32,032 nucleotides of DNA from Bowdeniella nasicola (GTDB lineage: Bacteria > Actinomycetota > Actinomycetes > Actinomycetales > Actinomycetaceae): contig NZ_MQVR01000021.1 of assembly GCF_001907295.1 (NCBI RefSeq), positions 1-32,032 of the forward strand, read 5' to 3'. The notes under the pieces are model-generated. The model was not told the DNA's origin. It saw nothing but the letters and a program-made list of their open reading frames with translations, and made no database searches. A program made the position numbers and the translations under genes. Below, one piece after another: positions 25,083-31,943 of this stretch. The first letter of the stretch is position 1, and the number at the start of each line of letters is the position of its first letter.

Positions 25083-25924
25083 TTCGTTTCCTTCCCTGGT
25101 GTTGATTGGCTTTCCATCCGCCAACCATGTACTTGAACGGCGAGGTAAGCCGCTTCGTCGGAAAAAGTTATGGGGAGCGAATCTGCCCCCAGCAGCCGGG
25201 CGATGATCCTGGCTGCGATGTCGTAGTCAGGGCCGAGTGCGCGGCGGATGACCGAGCTGGCCTCGTTTCGTCGGGGGCGATGCGCGTTGACCCGGCGGTT
25301 GACGACGACGAGATCGTGGGTGATGGTTTCGCGCACCGATTCGGGTGCGGCAAAGGCGGCAGCAACATCGTCGACGATGGCCGCCAGCTGGTTGGCGCGC
25401 TGCAGGGGCTGCTTCACGGTTTCGCCCGCGCGCGAGGCGTTCAGGTGCAGCGCAATGAAGGCCGCTTCCTCGTCGGGCAGCGAAATATCGAGGTGGTCGT
25501 TGAGGTATCGCACCATGAGCTGCGCGGCCGCGAATTCCTGGACGATCATTTCGCGGATCTGCGGTAGCAGCGGGTTGCCGATGTGTTCGCCACTCTCGAC
25601 TCGCTGCACGGCAAACGCGATGTGGTCCATGAGCAGGACGTAGACGGCCGGATGGAGGTCCCCGAGGGTGTCGATCGCGAGGTCGATCGCCTGCGAGATG
25701 GTATTCGCGGCGGTGGGACCGAGCGAAGAGATCCAGTTGATCATCTGGACGCGCTCGGGTTCGAGTTCGACGTAGCTCTGTTGAATTGCGGATTCATCGA
25801 TGACATCGCCCTCTTTGCGACCGAATCCGATTCCACGGCCGACGAGGACGATTTCACCCCCGGTATCCCGCGTCAGCACAGCGTTATTGCTGAGGACACG
25901 GATTACGCGGCGCACTGTCTCCAC
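25079..25924 (-). CDS. BglG/LicT-family transcriptional antiterminator
   Basis: Codes for 281 residues. Residues 1-55 form the RNA-binding CAT domain (VIRVLSNNAVLTRD, then LVGRGIGFGRKEGDVID). Two PRD domains follow, with histidines that HPr or EIIB can phosphorylate, such as LLMDHIAFAVQR. Such proteins bind a RAT hairpin in the leader RNA and prevent termination when the sugar is present. A RAT-like sequence lies in this gene's own leader (25978-26004). The GTG start has GAGGAG 5 nt upstream. It is translationally coupled to the transporter it presumably controls. Confidence 0.93.
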   Translation of the reverse strand: METVRRVIRVLSNNAVLTRDTGGEIVLVGRGIGFGRKEGDVIDESAIQQSYVELEPERVQMINWISSLGPTAANTISQAIDLAIDTLGDLHPAVYVLLMDHIAFAVQRVESGEHIGNPLLPQIREMIVQEFAAAQLMVRYLNDHLDISLPDEEAAFIALHLNASRAGETVKQPLQRANQLAAIVDDVAAAFAAPESVRETITHDLVVVNRRVNAHRPRRNEASSVIRRALGPDYDIAARIIARLLGADSLPITFSDEAAYLAVQVHGWRMESQSTPGKETK

Positions 25925-25950
25925 AGGGGCTCCTCACTGAGCGACGCCAG

Positions 25951-25971
25951 GCATGGTCGATCAAACCATGC
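25951..25971 (-). promoter_or_regulatory. Leader hairpin downstream of the RAT site
   Basis: GCATGGT and ACCATGC form a 7-bp perfect stem with a 7-nt loop, between the RAT-like element and the antiterminator start. It sits where the terminator regulated by the RAT should be. No U-run follows it, so it is either an atypical terminator or part of a larger competing fold. The CAGGC of the RAT could pair with GCCTG just beyond this stem. Confidence 0.45.
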
Positions 25972-25977
25972 GGTGCC

Positions 25978-26004
25978 GGTAAAGCCTGCGGAGCAGTTAC
26001 TCCC
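25978..26004 (-). promoter_or_regulatory. RAT-like antiterminator site
   Basis: The minus strand reads GGGAGTAACTGC, TCC, then GCAGGCTTTACC. This follows the ribonucleic antiterminator pattern of BglG/LicT targets: GG near the 5' end, GT-ACTGC, a short loop, GCAGGC, three bases and ACC. It lies in the leader of the antiterminator gene itself, about 55 nt before the start codon. The match is by eye to remembered RAT sequences. Confidence 0.65.
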
Positions 26005-26027
26005 GACGAGATGAATTGCTTAACCGG

Positions 26028-26057
26028 ACTATAGCAACACGTTTCGAACAATTGCAA
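26028..26057 (-). promoter_or_regulatory. Promoter of the PTS operon
   Basis: On the minus strand TTGCAA (plus-strand 26052-26057) and TATAGT (26028-26033) are separated by 18 nt. This is one of the best housekeeping-type promoters in the window. Transcription would start near 26021, giving a leader of about 97 nt that contains the RAT-like site. Confidence 0.7.
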
Positions 26058-26086
26058 CCAAAAATGGTGGCGAGATGTGACCTAGC

Positions 26087-26878
26087 TTAAAGATGACGCA
26101 AGACTAGCTCGCGCGCTTCGCTGGTCGACGAGGCCCCTAGGACCGTAGTTCCCTCGCGCGCTGGTCCCAAAGTCTCGGGCGTCAGCGGCGCTAGACAAAC
26201 CGCGAGGCCGACCTTGGCAAGCATACCGTGGTCGTTCTCGCTATCCCCGATGGCAAGAGCCTCATCCCAGTTCGCGCCACAGGCCTGGAGGATGACGTCG
26301 CCACCCTTCGTGTCATGGGAGTGCGTGGCAATGAGGTCGATGTAGTCCCCACCCGAGCGCACGACGCTCGCCCCCTCGATCTCGGCCAGGGCCTGGAAGG
26401 CCGAGCGCTCCGCATCAGAGCGCGGCAGCCCCAGCACCTTGCCGTAGTGCTCTGCATAATCGACGAGCGGCGCGGGGCGCGGCGCATCGTTGATGAACAA
26501 CGTCTCTCGCCGCGAGCGCTCCGTATGTTCGGGGATCAGCCATTCGCGCTCGGTAAAGCCCCACATTTCGATGCCCCGCGCAGCGGAAAGCTCGAGGGCC
26601 GCATCGACCGCGGCGCGCGGCACGGCACGGTGCGCGAGGACTCGCCACGTGCCACCGTCGCGCGCAAGCACGGTCGCTCCGCTACTGCTGGCCACGAAGT
26701 CGACATGCGGCAAATCCTCGACGATCGCCGTAAGCGAGCCCGTCGTCCGCCCTGAACACAGCGCGATGCGCACGCCGGCGCTATGCAGATCATTGAGGAG
26801 TTCTAGCGCCCCGGGGTTCCAGGAGTCTTTCACCCGAAGGGTGCCATCGACGTCGAGCAGGGCAACGCGGTAGGTCAT
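26087..26878 (-). CDS. HAD-superfamily (Cof-type) phosphatase
   Basis: Codes for 263 residues. The HAD motifs are in order: LLDVDGTL (Asp nucleophile, near 8-15), CSGRT (motif II, near 41-45), HDTKGG (catalytic Lys) and GDSENDHGM (motif IV). The large cap between motifs II and III and the Lys context place it in the HAD-IIB/Cof group, which dephosphorylates sugar phosphates, pyridoxal phosphate or flavin precursors. The substrate cannot be read from sequence. AGGTGAAGAG precedes the ATG. It is upstream of the PTS operon on the same strand; the strong promoter between argues for separate units. Confidence 0.9.
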   Translation of the reverse strand: MTYRVALLDVDGTLRVKDSWNPGALELLNDLHSAGVRIALCSGRTTGSLTAIVEDLPHVDFVASSSGATVLARDGGTWRVLAHRAVPRAAVDAALELSAARGIEMWGFTEREWLIPEHTERSRRETLFINDAPRPAPLVDYAEHYGKVLGLPRSDAERSAFQALAEIEGASVVRSGGDYIDLIATHSHDTKGGDVILQACGANWDEALAIGDSENDHGMLAKVGLAVCLAPLTPETLGPAREGTTVLGASSTSEARELVLRHL

Positions 26879-26906
26879 AGCTCTTCACCTTACTCGCCAC
26901 ATCACG

Positions 26907-26947
26907 CTGCGCGGCCCGCCTCCCAGAAAAGGAAGCGGGCCGCGCAG
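26907..26947 (-). terminator. Strong GC hairpin downstream of the GlsB-like gene
   Basis: CTGCGCGGCCCGC (26907-26919) pairs perfectly with GCGGGCCGCGCAG (26935-26947), a 13-bp stem with a 15-nt loop. It lies 18 nt past the GlsB-like stop. There is no U-tract, so termination may be incomplete or this may protect the 3' end. Confidence 0.6.
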
Positions 26948-26965
26948 TGTTGGCGATTGCGAGTC

Positions 26966-27223
26966 TTAGACGCGCTTGGAACCACGGGTCACCACGAGGA
27001 AGATCGAGATGAACAGGATCGACATGAGAACACCGAAGAGGATGTAGGCGAAGTTGCCGTCCCATCCGAAGACGTCCTTGGCGAGCCAGCCACCCGCGAC
27101 GCCACCGAGGGCACCAAGGATGATGGTCCACAGGACCGAGAGTCCCTGGTCGCCCTTCATGAAGAGGCGGGCCAGCGCGCCGAAGATGGCGCCGATGATG
27201 AGGGCCCACAGAAGATGCATCAT
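26966..27223 (-). CDS. GlsB/YeaQ/YmgE-family membrane protein
   Basis: Codes for 85 residues with three hydrophobic segments: LLWALIIGAIFGALARLF, TIILGALGGVAGGWLA and AYILFGVLMSILFISIFLVV. The glycine-rich IIGAIFGALARLF and LGALGGVAGGWL motifs mark the transglycosylase-associated (YeaQ/YmgE/GlsB) family. These small membrane proteins are often linked to stress; no enzymatic activity is established. I start at ATG 27223, with AGGAGA 7 nt upstream; a second ATG follows at once. A single-gene unit by its flanks. Confidence 0.85.
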   Translation of the reverse strand: MMHLLWALIIGAIFGALARLFMKGDQGLSVLWTIILGALGGVAGGWLAKDVFGWDGNFAYILFGVLMSILFISIFLVVTRGSKRV

Positions 27224-27309
27224 GTTGGAATCTCCTAACTGAGGGTTTCTCGACACTCTAACCGTTTCACAGGTTGTTCATATTTGCATGCGGAACGCGA
27301 CAGATTGCA

Positions 27310-28227
27310 TCAAGTAACCGAATCGTTACCGGCGCGATTTCTTCCCGTCAGGGCAACGGCAGTAGAGATAAGCAGGAGCCCGAGCCATTCAAAAACATTG
27401 GGGCGCTGCGCCAGCATGATCGCGGCGACAACGACCGACGTTGCGGGCAAAAGTGCCGTGAGGATTGCGAATGTCACGGCCGAGAGTCGACCGAAATTGA
27501 CCTGGTCGATCGCGTAGGGAAAAACCGACGACAACACGGCGACGCCGATAACCGTGAGGCCGAGTGTGACATCAGTTACGGCAGGGCTCAATGTCGTGAC
27601 CGCACTAGGGAGATAAACGAGCGCTCCGACCGCCATTCCGATCGCGAGCGAGTCGATGCCATCGGGGCCGCGGGTCCGTTCCGTCTCTCCCCCGCGCCGC
27701 GTGGCGAGGGCCCGACCGAGCACGATGTAAATCGCCCAGGCGACGCCGGCGCCGAGTGCATAGGCGATACCGGCCGCGATCCCGGGATCGTTCCAGTTCA
27801 TGCCCAGGCCGCCGATCGAGATAATGCCGAGCGCAGCGAGCAGGATCGCGAGCCGGTCCCGCCAACCGCGTCCAGCGAGCGCCGCGACGACGACGGGCCC
27901 GGTGAACTCGAGCGCCACTGCGGGGCCCATCGGGATCCGCGCGATCGCCATATAGAACAGAATGTTCATCGTCGCGAGGAACAGGCCGAAGAGCGCGGCG
28001 TTCCCGAGATCGCGCGCGGTGAGCTGCACGCGTGGTGGCCACGGCCGACGCCAGGCGAGCAGGATCAGCGCGGCGATCGCGAGGCGCCACCACGCGACCG
28101 TCGTCGCGGGCATCACGGCAAACAGGACGACGGCGAGCGACGCCCCAATGTACTGGGTGAACCCCTGGGCGATGAAGAGCGCGGGCGCGAGGGCGCCGCT
28201 CGACGCCGCCGGGCGCACCTCGCTCAT
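27310..28227 (-). CDS. EamA/DMT-family exporter (RhtA-like)
   Basis: Codes for 305 residues with ten membrane segments arranged as two EamA repeats, the drug/metabolite transporter fold. ARIPMGPAVALEFTGPVVVA and SSVFPYAIDQVNFGRLSA closely resemble the RhtA (threonine/homoserine exporter) subgroup. The substrate remains a guess; amino acids or related metabolites are likely. The ATG at 28227 overlaps the stop of the upstream gene as ATGA, so the two are translated together. Confidence 0.9.
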   Translation of the reverse strand: MSEVRPAASSGALAPALFIAQGFTQYIGASLAVVLFAVMPATTVAWWRLAIAALILLAWRRPWPPRVQLTARDLGNAALFGLFLATMNILFYMAIARIPMGPAVALEFTGPVVVAALAGRGWRDRLAILLAALGIISIGGLGMNWNDPGIAAGIAYALGAGVAWAIYIVLGRALATRRGGETERTRGPDGIDSLAIGMAVGALVYLPSAVTTLSPAVTDVTLGLTVIGVAVLSSVFPYAIDQVNFGRLSAVTFAILTALLPATSVVVAAIMLAQRPNVFEWLGLLLISTAVALTGRNRAGNDSVT

Positions 28228-29033
28228 GACCCGGCACGCCGCGGACTAATGTCCGCCCAGACGAGGCAGTGGTCCGAAAACGGCATTTCGGCGACGCCCG
28301 AGTCGTGCACGTCGACCGGGCCGTCGGCGATGAGGTGATCGATGCAGTGCGCAGGTTTCGGGTTCGGGAACGTCGCCTGCGTGACGAGTCCGGTGCCGGG
28401 CAGTGTCTTGCACACGACCTCGGGGCCGACGTTGAAGTCGCCCGCAAGCAGCCGCGTCCCGGGCAGGGTACGCATCGCATGCGTCGCCGTGATCTGGTGC
28501 TGCGTGGCGATCTCCTCATCGGCGGGGGCATGAAACGCCCCGATCGCCCACGTATCCTCGCCGTCGCGGATCGTCGCAGCGAGGAAAGAACGCGTCGTGT
28601 CGTAGACGCGCAGCCGCTTCAGGAAGGATCCCCCACTGCTCGACAGCTTCACGCGCGGGAGCCGCAACGGGAACCCGAGCGCATGCCACGAGATGACCGG
28701 CAGCCGCGAGATCAGCGCGAGGCCATAGCCGGGCGAAGCGGAGAAAAACCGCAGCGGTGGGCCGTGCAGGCCGTCGGCCTGCCCGACGTGGAACGGGACG
28801 AAGTTCGCATCCTGCTCGCGCGCCCCAAGGACACGCGCGATGATCGCGCACTGGTCGGTATCACCGCAGCGGCGCTGGCCGCGGTTGACCTCCTGCAGCG
28901 CAATGACGTCGAGGTCGAAGGCCGCAATCGCCTCCGCAAGCGCCTCGAGCGAGGCAACGGACACGGGCGTTTCATGCCAGTCGCCGCCGCGCGCCCCGCG
29001 TCCGCCCTGGATGTTCCACGTCCCGATGCGCAC
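28224..29033 (-). CDS. Endonuclease/exonuclease/phosphatase-family protein
   Basis: Codes for 269 residues of the EEP superfamily (DNase I/sphingomyelinase fold). Motifs in order are RIGTWNIQGG, ALQEVNRGQ (metal-binding Glu), the central GAFHAP His, LLAGDFNVGP (catalytic Asp and Asn) and FSDHCLVW (catalytic His). These residues hydrolyse phosphodiester bonds with Mg2+. No signal peptide is seen, so it is probably cytoplasmic. Substrate is unknown. The GTG start follows the msrB TAG directly, and it overlaps the exporter gene at its 3' end. Confidence 0.88.
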   Translation of the reverse strand: MRIGTWNIQGGRGARGGDWHETPVSVASLEALAEAIAAFDLDVIALQEVNRGQRRCGDTDQCAIIARVLGAREQDANFVPFHVGQADGLHGPPLRFFSASPGYGLALISRLPVISWHALGFPLRLPRVKLSSSGGSFLKRLRVYDTTRSFLAATIRDGEDTWAIGAFHAPADEEIATQHQITATHAMRTLPGTRLLAGDFNVGPEVVCKTLPGTGLVTQATFPNPKPAHCIDHLIADGPVDVHDSGVAEMPFSDHCLVWADISPRRAGS

Positions 29034-29432
29034 CTAGTCCGCCTCGAAGCGCAGCGACACCGAGTTCATGCAGTACCGATCCCCCGTCGGCGTGTGCGGC
29101 GCATCCGGGAAGACGTGCCCGAGGTGCGAACCGCAGCGCGCACAGCTGACCTCCGTGCGCACCATGCCGTGGGAGCGGTCCTCGCGCGTCGTCACCGCAT
29201 CGGTGTCCGACGGGGCGAAGAACGACGGCCATCCACAGTGCGCGTCGAATTTCGTATCCGAGCGGAACAGCTCCGCCCCGCACGCGCGGCACGAGTAGAT
29301 GCCCTCGCGGTTTTCGTGTAGCAGCTCGCCGGTGCCGGGACGTTCCGTGCCGGCCTCCCGCAGGACGTGGTACTCCAGGTCGGTCAGTTCCTGCCGCCAC
29401 TCGGCGTCGGTTTTCGAGAATTCATTCGTCAT
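29034..29432 (-). CDS. msrB: Peptide methionine (R)-S-oxide reductase MsrB
   Basis: Codes for 132 residues, the normal single-domain MsrB. Zinc-binding pairs are C48/C51 (CRAC) and C97/C100 (CARC). The catalytic Cys121 lies in RYCMNSVSL and the likely resolving Cys66 in DAHCGWPSF. It repairs methionine-R-sulfoxide in oxidised proteins in the cytoplasm using thioredoxin-type electrons. It begins 3 nt past the stop of the MscS-like gene and is followed with no gap by the EEP gene, so it sits inside a four-gene run. Confidence 0.97.
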   Translation of the reverse strand: MTNEFSKTDAEWRQELTDLEYHVLREAGTERPGTGELLHENREGIYSCRACGAELFRSDTKFDAHCGWPSFFAPSDTDAVTTREDRSHGMVRTEVSCARCGSHLGHVFPDAPHTPTGDRYCMNSVSLRFEAD

Positions 29433-29435
29433 TGG

Positions 29436-30980
29436 TCAGCCCTTCTTTTTGCGCCGCTCGGCGCTTTGAACACGTTCGGCCATCTCCTCTTCGGAGGGGC
29501 CCTTCATGAGTTCGGCACGTTCCTCGGCGTCCTTCGACCCCGAATACAGCCGGTCATTCGCGACGCTCGGGTGCTCATCTTCCAGCGCGGCCTGCAGCGA
29601 CGCGAGGTCCTCCCCGGTCAGCACGCGGGTCGTCTCCGCGCTCGGCACCGGCTCGCGGAACGCGCCGCCGCCCAGCTTGAGTTTGTCGAGACGCGACGCC
29701 CGACGGTCAGCTTTTTCTGCCCGACGACGAGCCCGACGAGCCGCCTCCTGGCGCTGTTTCCGCTCGAATTCGTCCTCGGTTTGCACGGCGTAGTCGAGCA
29801 TTTGGATCGTGTCATCCGCTTCCCGACGACGCTCGGCGGACTCCCGCTCCCACGCGAGCCGGCGCTCCCTATTGAAGGCCTCGCGCTCCTCGAGCGAGGG
29901 CGCCTGATACGGCTTCGTCTCGACGCGCGTGCGCGGCAGCGAATACGGCGCATCGGACTGGAGCCACGACACGAGCTGCTCGCGCACGGCGCAGCGCAGG
30001 TCCCACAGGTCGCCGAGGTTCGCTGCGGACACGACGGCCCGGACGCGCACGCGCGCATCGGTCGCCTCGGTCACCTGCAGGCCGCACGAGCGCCCATCCC
30101 ACAGATCCGAGCTCGAGACGATCCGCATGAGCTCGGCGCGCAGCGCCTCCACGGGAACGAGCCAATCGAGGTCGATCTCGACGGTGCCGAGCAGCTTCGG
30201 CTCGAGCCGCGTCCAGTTTTCGAACGGCTGCGTCGTAAAGCGCGTCGACGGCAAAATCAGCCGCCGGTCATCCCACGTGCGCGCGACGACATAGGTCAGC
30301 GTGATCTCCTCGATTGTCGCGGTCTGCCCGTCGAGCTGGACGAGATCGTCGACGCGGATCGCATCCGAGAACGCGATCTGCATCCCGGCAAAAACGTTGG
30401 TGAGGCTCGACTGGGCCGCAAGACCGGCGACGACGGAAATGAGGCCGGCCGACGCGAACAGCGAGGCACCGATCGCGCGCGCCCCCTCGAACGTCAGCAT
30501 CGCTCCGGCAATCGCGCAGACGACGATGACGGCGCTGCCGACGCGGCGCAGCACCTGCATCTGGGTCTTGACGCGCGCGGTTTGGCGCGCCGAGGACCGC
30601 GCCTTGTGGTGGCTCACGACCATGTCCTCGATCGCGGCGACGACCGAGATCAACAACCACGCCACCGCGGCGATGAGCGCGAGGATGCAGCCGTGGTCGA
30701 ACAGGATGCGCCACCGCTCCCCCGCGGCACTCGTCGTTGGAATCAGGACGCCGAGCCAAATGCCGAGCAGCGCGAGCACGACCTGGAACGGCCTCCGGGA
30801 GTGACGCGAGAGGGCACCAAGCGCGGGCCGGCGCCGCGACAGCACGCGCACGACGACCCCGATGAGGATCGCTGCAACGACGGCGATCGCCAGCCCGATC
30901 CCCGCAAAACCGAGCAGGGTGAGGACGTCGATCGCGGCTTCGGCCGCGTCTTCCGCAGGGGTTTTATCCGTTGGGACCAT
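29436..30980 (-). CDS. MscS-family mechanosensitive channel with charged C-terminal tail
   Basis: Codes for 514 residues. About four membrane segments precede the MscS pore region, here SAGLISVVAGLAAQSSLTNV and FAGMQIAFSDAIRVDDLVQL, with the beta-domain TATIEEITLTYVVART following. These channels release solutes on hypo-osmotic shock. After the MscS core (to about residue 350) comes a tail of about 160 residues, very rich in Arg/Glu/Lys (EERERE-type helices, likely coiled coil), which classical MscS (286 residues) lacks. No Shine-Dalgarno precedes ATG 30980; TAATCT ends 6 nt upstream, suggesting a leaderless message. Confidence 0.9.
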   Translation of the reverse strand: MVPTDKTPAEDAAEAAIDVLTLLGFAGIGLAIAVVAAILIGVVVRVLSRRRPALGALSRHSRRPFQVVLALLGIWLGVLIPTTSAAGERWRILFDHGCILALIAAVAWLLISVVAAIEDMVVSHHKARSSARQTARVKTQMQVLRRVGSAVIVVCAIAGAMLTFEGARAIGASLFASAGLISVVAGLAAQSSLTNVFAGMQIAFSDAIRVDDLVQLDGQTATIEEITLTYVVARTWDDRRLILPSTRFTTQPFENWTRLEPKLLGTVEIDLDWLVPVEALRAELMRIVSSSDLWDGRSCGLQVTEATDARVRVRAVVSAANLGDLWDLRCAVREQLVSWLQSDAPYSLPRTRVETKPYQAPSLEEREAFNRERRLAWERESAERRREADDTIQMLDYAVQTEDEFERKQRQEAARRARRRAEKADRRASRLDKLKLGGGAFREPVPSAETTRVLTGEDLASLQAALEDEHPSVANDRLYSGSKDAEERAELMKGPSEEEMAERVQSAERRKKKG

Positions 30981-30986
30981 GTCCCC

Positions 30987-30992
30987 AGATTA
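30987..30992 (-). promoter_or_regulatory. Candidate -10 box of the MscS-like gene (leaderless)
   Basis: The minus strand reads TAATCT (TANNNT) ending 6 nt before the ATG at 30980, within the 17-nt gap to the upstream gene. No strong ribosome-binding site is present. Confidence 0.4.
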
Positions 30993-30997
30993 GTCCG

Positions 30998-31363
30998 TTA
31001 GTCCCAGCCGAGTTCGGTCAGGGCATCGTCGTCGATGCCAAAGTGATGGGCGATCTCGTGGATGACCGTGACGGCGACTTCCTCGACGAGTTCCTCGCGC
31101 GAGCCACACATCTGCAGCAGTGGCTGCTGGTAGATGAAAATCCGGTCCGGCAGCGCCCCCGCGAGCCAGCCCTCATCGCGCTCTGTCAGTGGCACCCCCT
31201 CGTACAGGCCGAGCGTGTCTTGCGGCATGTCGTCCGGCGGATAGTCCTCGACGATCATGACGACGTTGTCGAGCATGTCGAGCAGCGCCTCGGGGATACG
31301 CTCAAGCCCGTCTTCGACGAGCGCCTCGAATTCCTCGTCGGTGATCGGCTCCGAAAACGGCAC
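30998..31363 (-). CDS. Minimal zincin-like metallopeptidase
   Basis: Codes for 121 residues. The C-terminal VTVIHEIAHHFGIDD carries the HExxH zinc motif with the following acidic residue. The preceding VEDYPPDDMPQDTLGLYEG and DRIFIYQQPLL are characteristic of the small metallopeptidase family common in actinobacteria (Acel_2062-like). Cytoplasmic, no signal peptide; the substrate is unknown. I choose GTG 31363, with GGGGAG 7 nt upstream, over an in-frame start 42 nt further up. It heads the run into mscS, msrB, the EEP gene and the exporter. Confidence 0.88.
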   Translation of the reverse strand: MPFSEPITDEEFEALVEDGLERIPEALLDMLDNVVMIVEDYPPDDMPQDTLGLYEGVPLTERDEGWLAGALPDRIFIYQQPLLQMCGSREELVEEVAVTVIHEIAHHFGIDDDALTELGWD

Positions 31364-31443
31364 GTGCGCACTCCCCTTCCCGACGGCACGATGCCGCCTT
31401 ACCACCAGAATAGATTGTGAGCGGAAACACCCACCGTTCGATT

Positions 31444-31473
31444 TTGCAATCAGGCAGGGTTTCCGCGTATGCT
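31444..31473 (+). promoter_or_regulatory. Promoter of the tRNA cluster
   Basis: TTGCAA (31444-31449) and TATGCT (31468-31473) are spaced by 18 nt and lie 47 nt before tRNA-Glu. Both boxes fit the housekeeping pattern. It should drive tRNA-Glu, tRNA-Asp and, past an intervening hairpin, tRNA-Phe. Confidence 0.7.
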
Positions 31474-31519
31474 AATCGAGGTCTCGGCGCCCGAATGGAG
31501 CATCGGACCCGAAACGCTG

Positions 31520-31592
31520 GCCCCCATCGTCTAGTGGCCTAGGACGCCGCCCTTTCACGGCGGTAACACGGGTTCGAATCCCGTTGGGGGTA
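31520..31592 (+). tRNA. tRNA-Glu (anticodon TTC)
   Basis: A 73-nt cloverleaf. Acceptor GCCCCCA pairs with TGGGGGT, ending in a G-T pair; anticodon stem CCGCC/GGCGG with loop CTTTCAC; T arm ACGGG-TTCGAAT-CCCGT; discriminator A. CCA is not encoded. Confidence 0.96.
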
Positions 31593-31617
31593 CGAGTACC
31601 ATAGGTCTCACCTAAGA

Positions 31618-31691
31618 GGCCCCGTAGCGCAGTTGGTTAGCGCGCCGCCCTGTCACGGCGGAGGTCGCGGGTTCAAGTCCCGTCGGGGTCG
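31618..31691 (+). tRNA. tRNA-Asp (anticodon GTC)
   Basis: A 74-nt cloverleaf. Acceptor GGCCCCG pairs with CGGGGTC; anticodon loop CTGTCAC between CCGCC and GGCGG; T arm GCGGG-TTCAAGT-CCCGT; discriminator G, as expected for Asp. It follows tRNA-Glu by 25 nt and is presumably co-transcribed. Confidence 0.96.
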
Positions 31692-31700
31692 CGATCATGA

Positions 31701-31725
31701 ATCACCCGGTCATGCACCGGGTGAT
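31701..31725 (+). terminator. Hairpin between tRNA-Asp and tRNA-Phe
   Basis: ATCACCCGGT pairs perfectly with ACCGGGTGAT around the loop CATGC, followed by TGTGTT. A 10-bp stem with a U-rich tail suggests partial termination. tRNA-Phe starts 10 nt later and has no room for a separate promoter, so it depends on read-through or on processing. Confidence 0.6.
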
Positions 31726-31735
31726 TGTGTTCAAC

Positions 31736-31808
31736 GGCTCTGTAGCTCAGTTGGTAGAGCGTTCGACTGAAAATCGAAAGGTCACCGGATCGACGCCGGT
31801 CGGAGCCA
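31736..31808 (+). tRNA. tRNA-Phe (anticodon GAA) with altered T-loop
   Basis: A 73-nt cloverleaf. Acceptor GGCTCTG pairs with CGGAGCC; D stem GCTC/GAGC; anticodon stem TTCGA/TCGAA with loop CTGAAAA; T stem ACCGG/CCGGT; discriminator A. The T-loop reads ATCGACG where TTCGANN is nearly universal, so base 54 is A instead of T (position 31789). CCA is not encoded. A strong terminator follows. Confidence 0.92.
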
Positions 31809-31810
31809 CG

Positions 31811-31846
31811 AAATCCCCCGCGTAGCTTCTATCGCGGGGGATTTTT
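31811..31846 (+). terminator. Intrinsic terminator of the tRNA cluster
   Basis: AAATCCCCCGCG (31811-31822) pairs with CGCGGGGGATTT (31833-31844), a 12-bp stem with a 10-nt loop. The T-run 31842-31846 follows. This is the cleanest plus-strand terminator in the window, 3 nt past tRNA-Phe. Confidence 0.92.
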
Positions 31847-31881
31847 CATGCCCGATGATGAGCCGATGACACTCCCCCGGA

Positions 31882-31943
31882 TTAGCTGCGCGCTTTGAGC
31901 AGGATCGTCACGATATCGACGTAGCGCTGCGAGCCGTCGCCGG
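31882..31943 (-). pseudogene. C-terminal end of an unidentified gene, cut by a probable IS
   Basis: Reading the minus strand toward TAA (31882-31884) gives an ending GDGSQRYVDIVTILLKARS, which looks like real coding sequence (amphipathic helix, high-GC codons). Upstream, from about 31943 on, the frame stays open but turns into Lys/Arg/Thr-rich text without protein character, at a sequence that resembles an insertion-sequence terminus. About 20 codons remain, too few to name a family. It is convergent with the tRNA cluster. Confidence 0.4.

Noticed and set aside
23517-25136. 539-codon open frame opposite the EIICB gene
   Set aside because: Asp/Glu/Arg-rich shadow of a membrane protein read backwards, with no domain.
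29367-31001. 544-codon open frame opposite the MscS-like gene
   Set aside because: It spans msrB and mscS ends in antisense and has low-complexity Arg/His text. The opposite strand has clear families.
31414-31430. Sequence ATTGTGAGCGGAAAC resembling a lac operator half
   Set aside because: Only one half matches, there is no lac-type regulator, and the match is short enough for chance.
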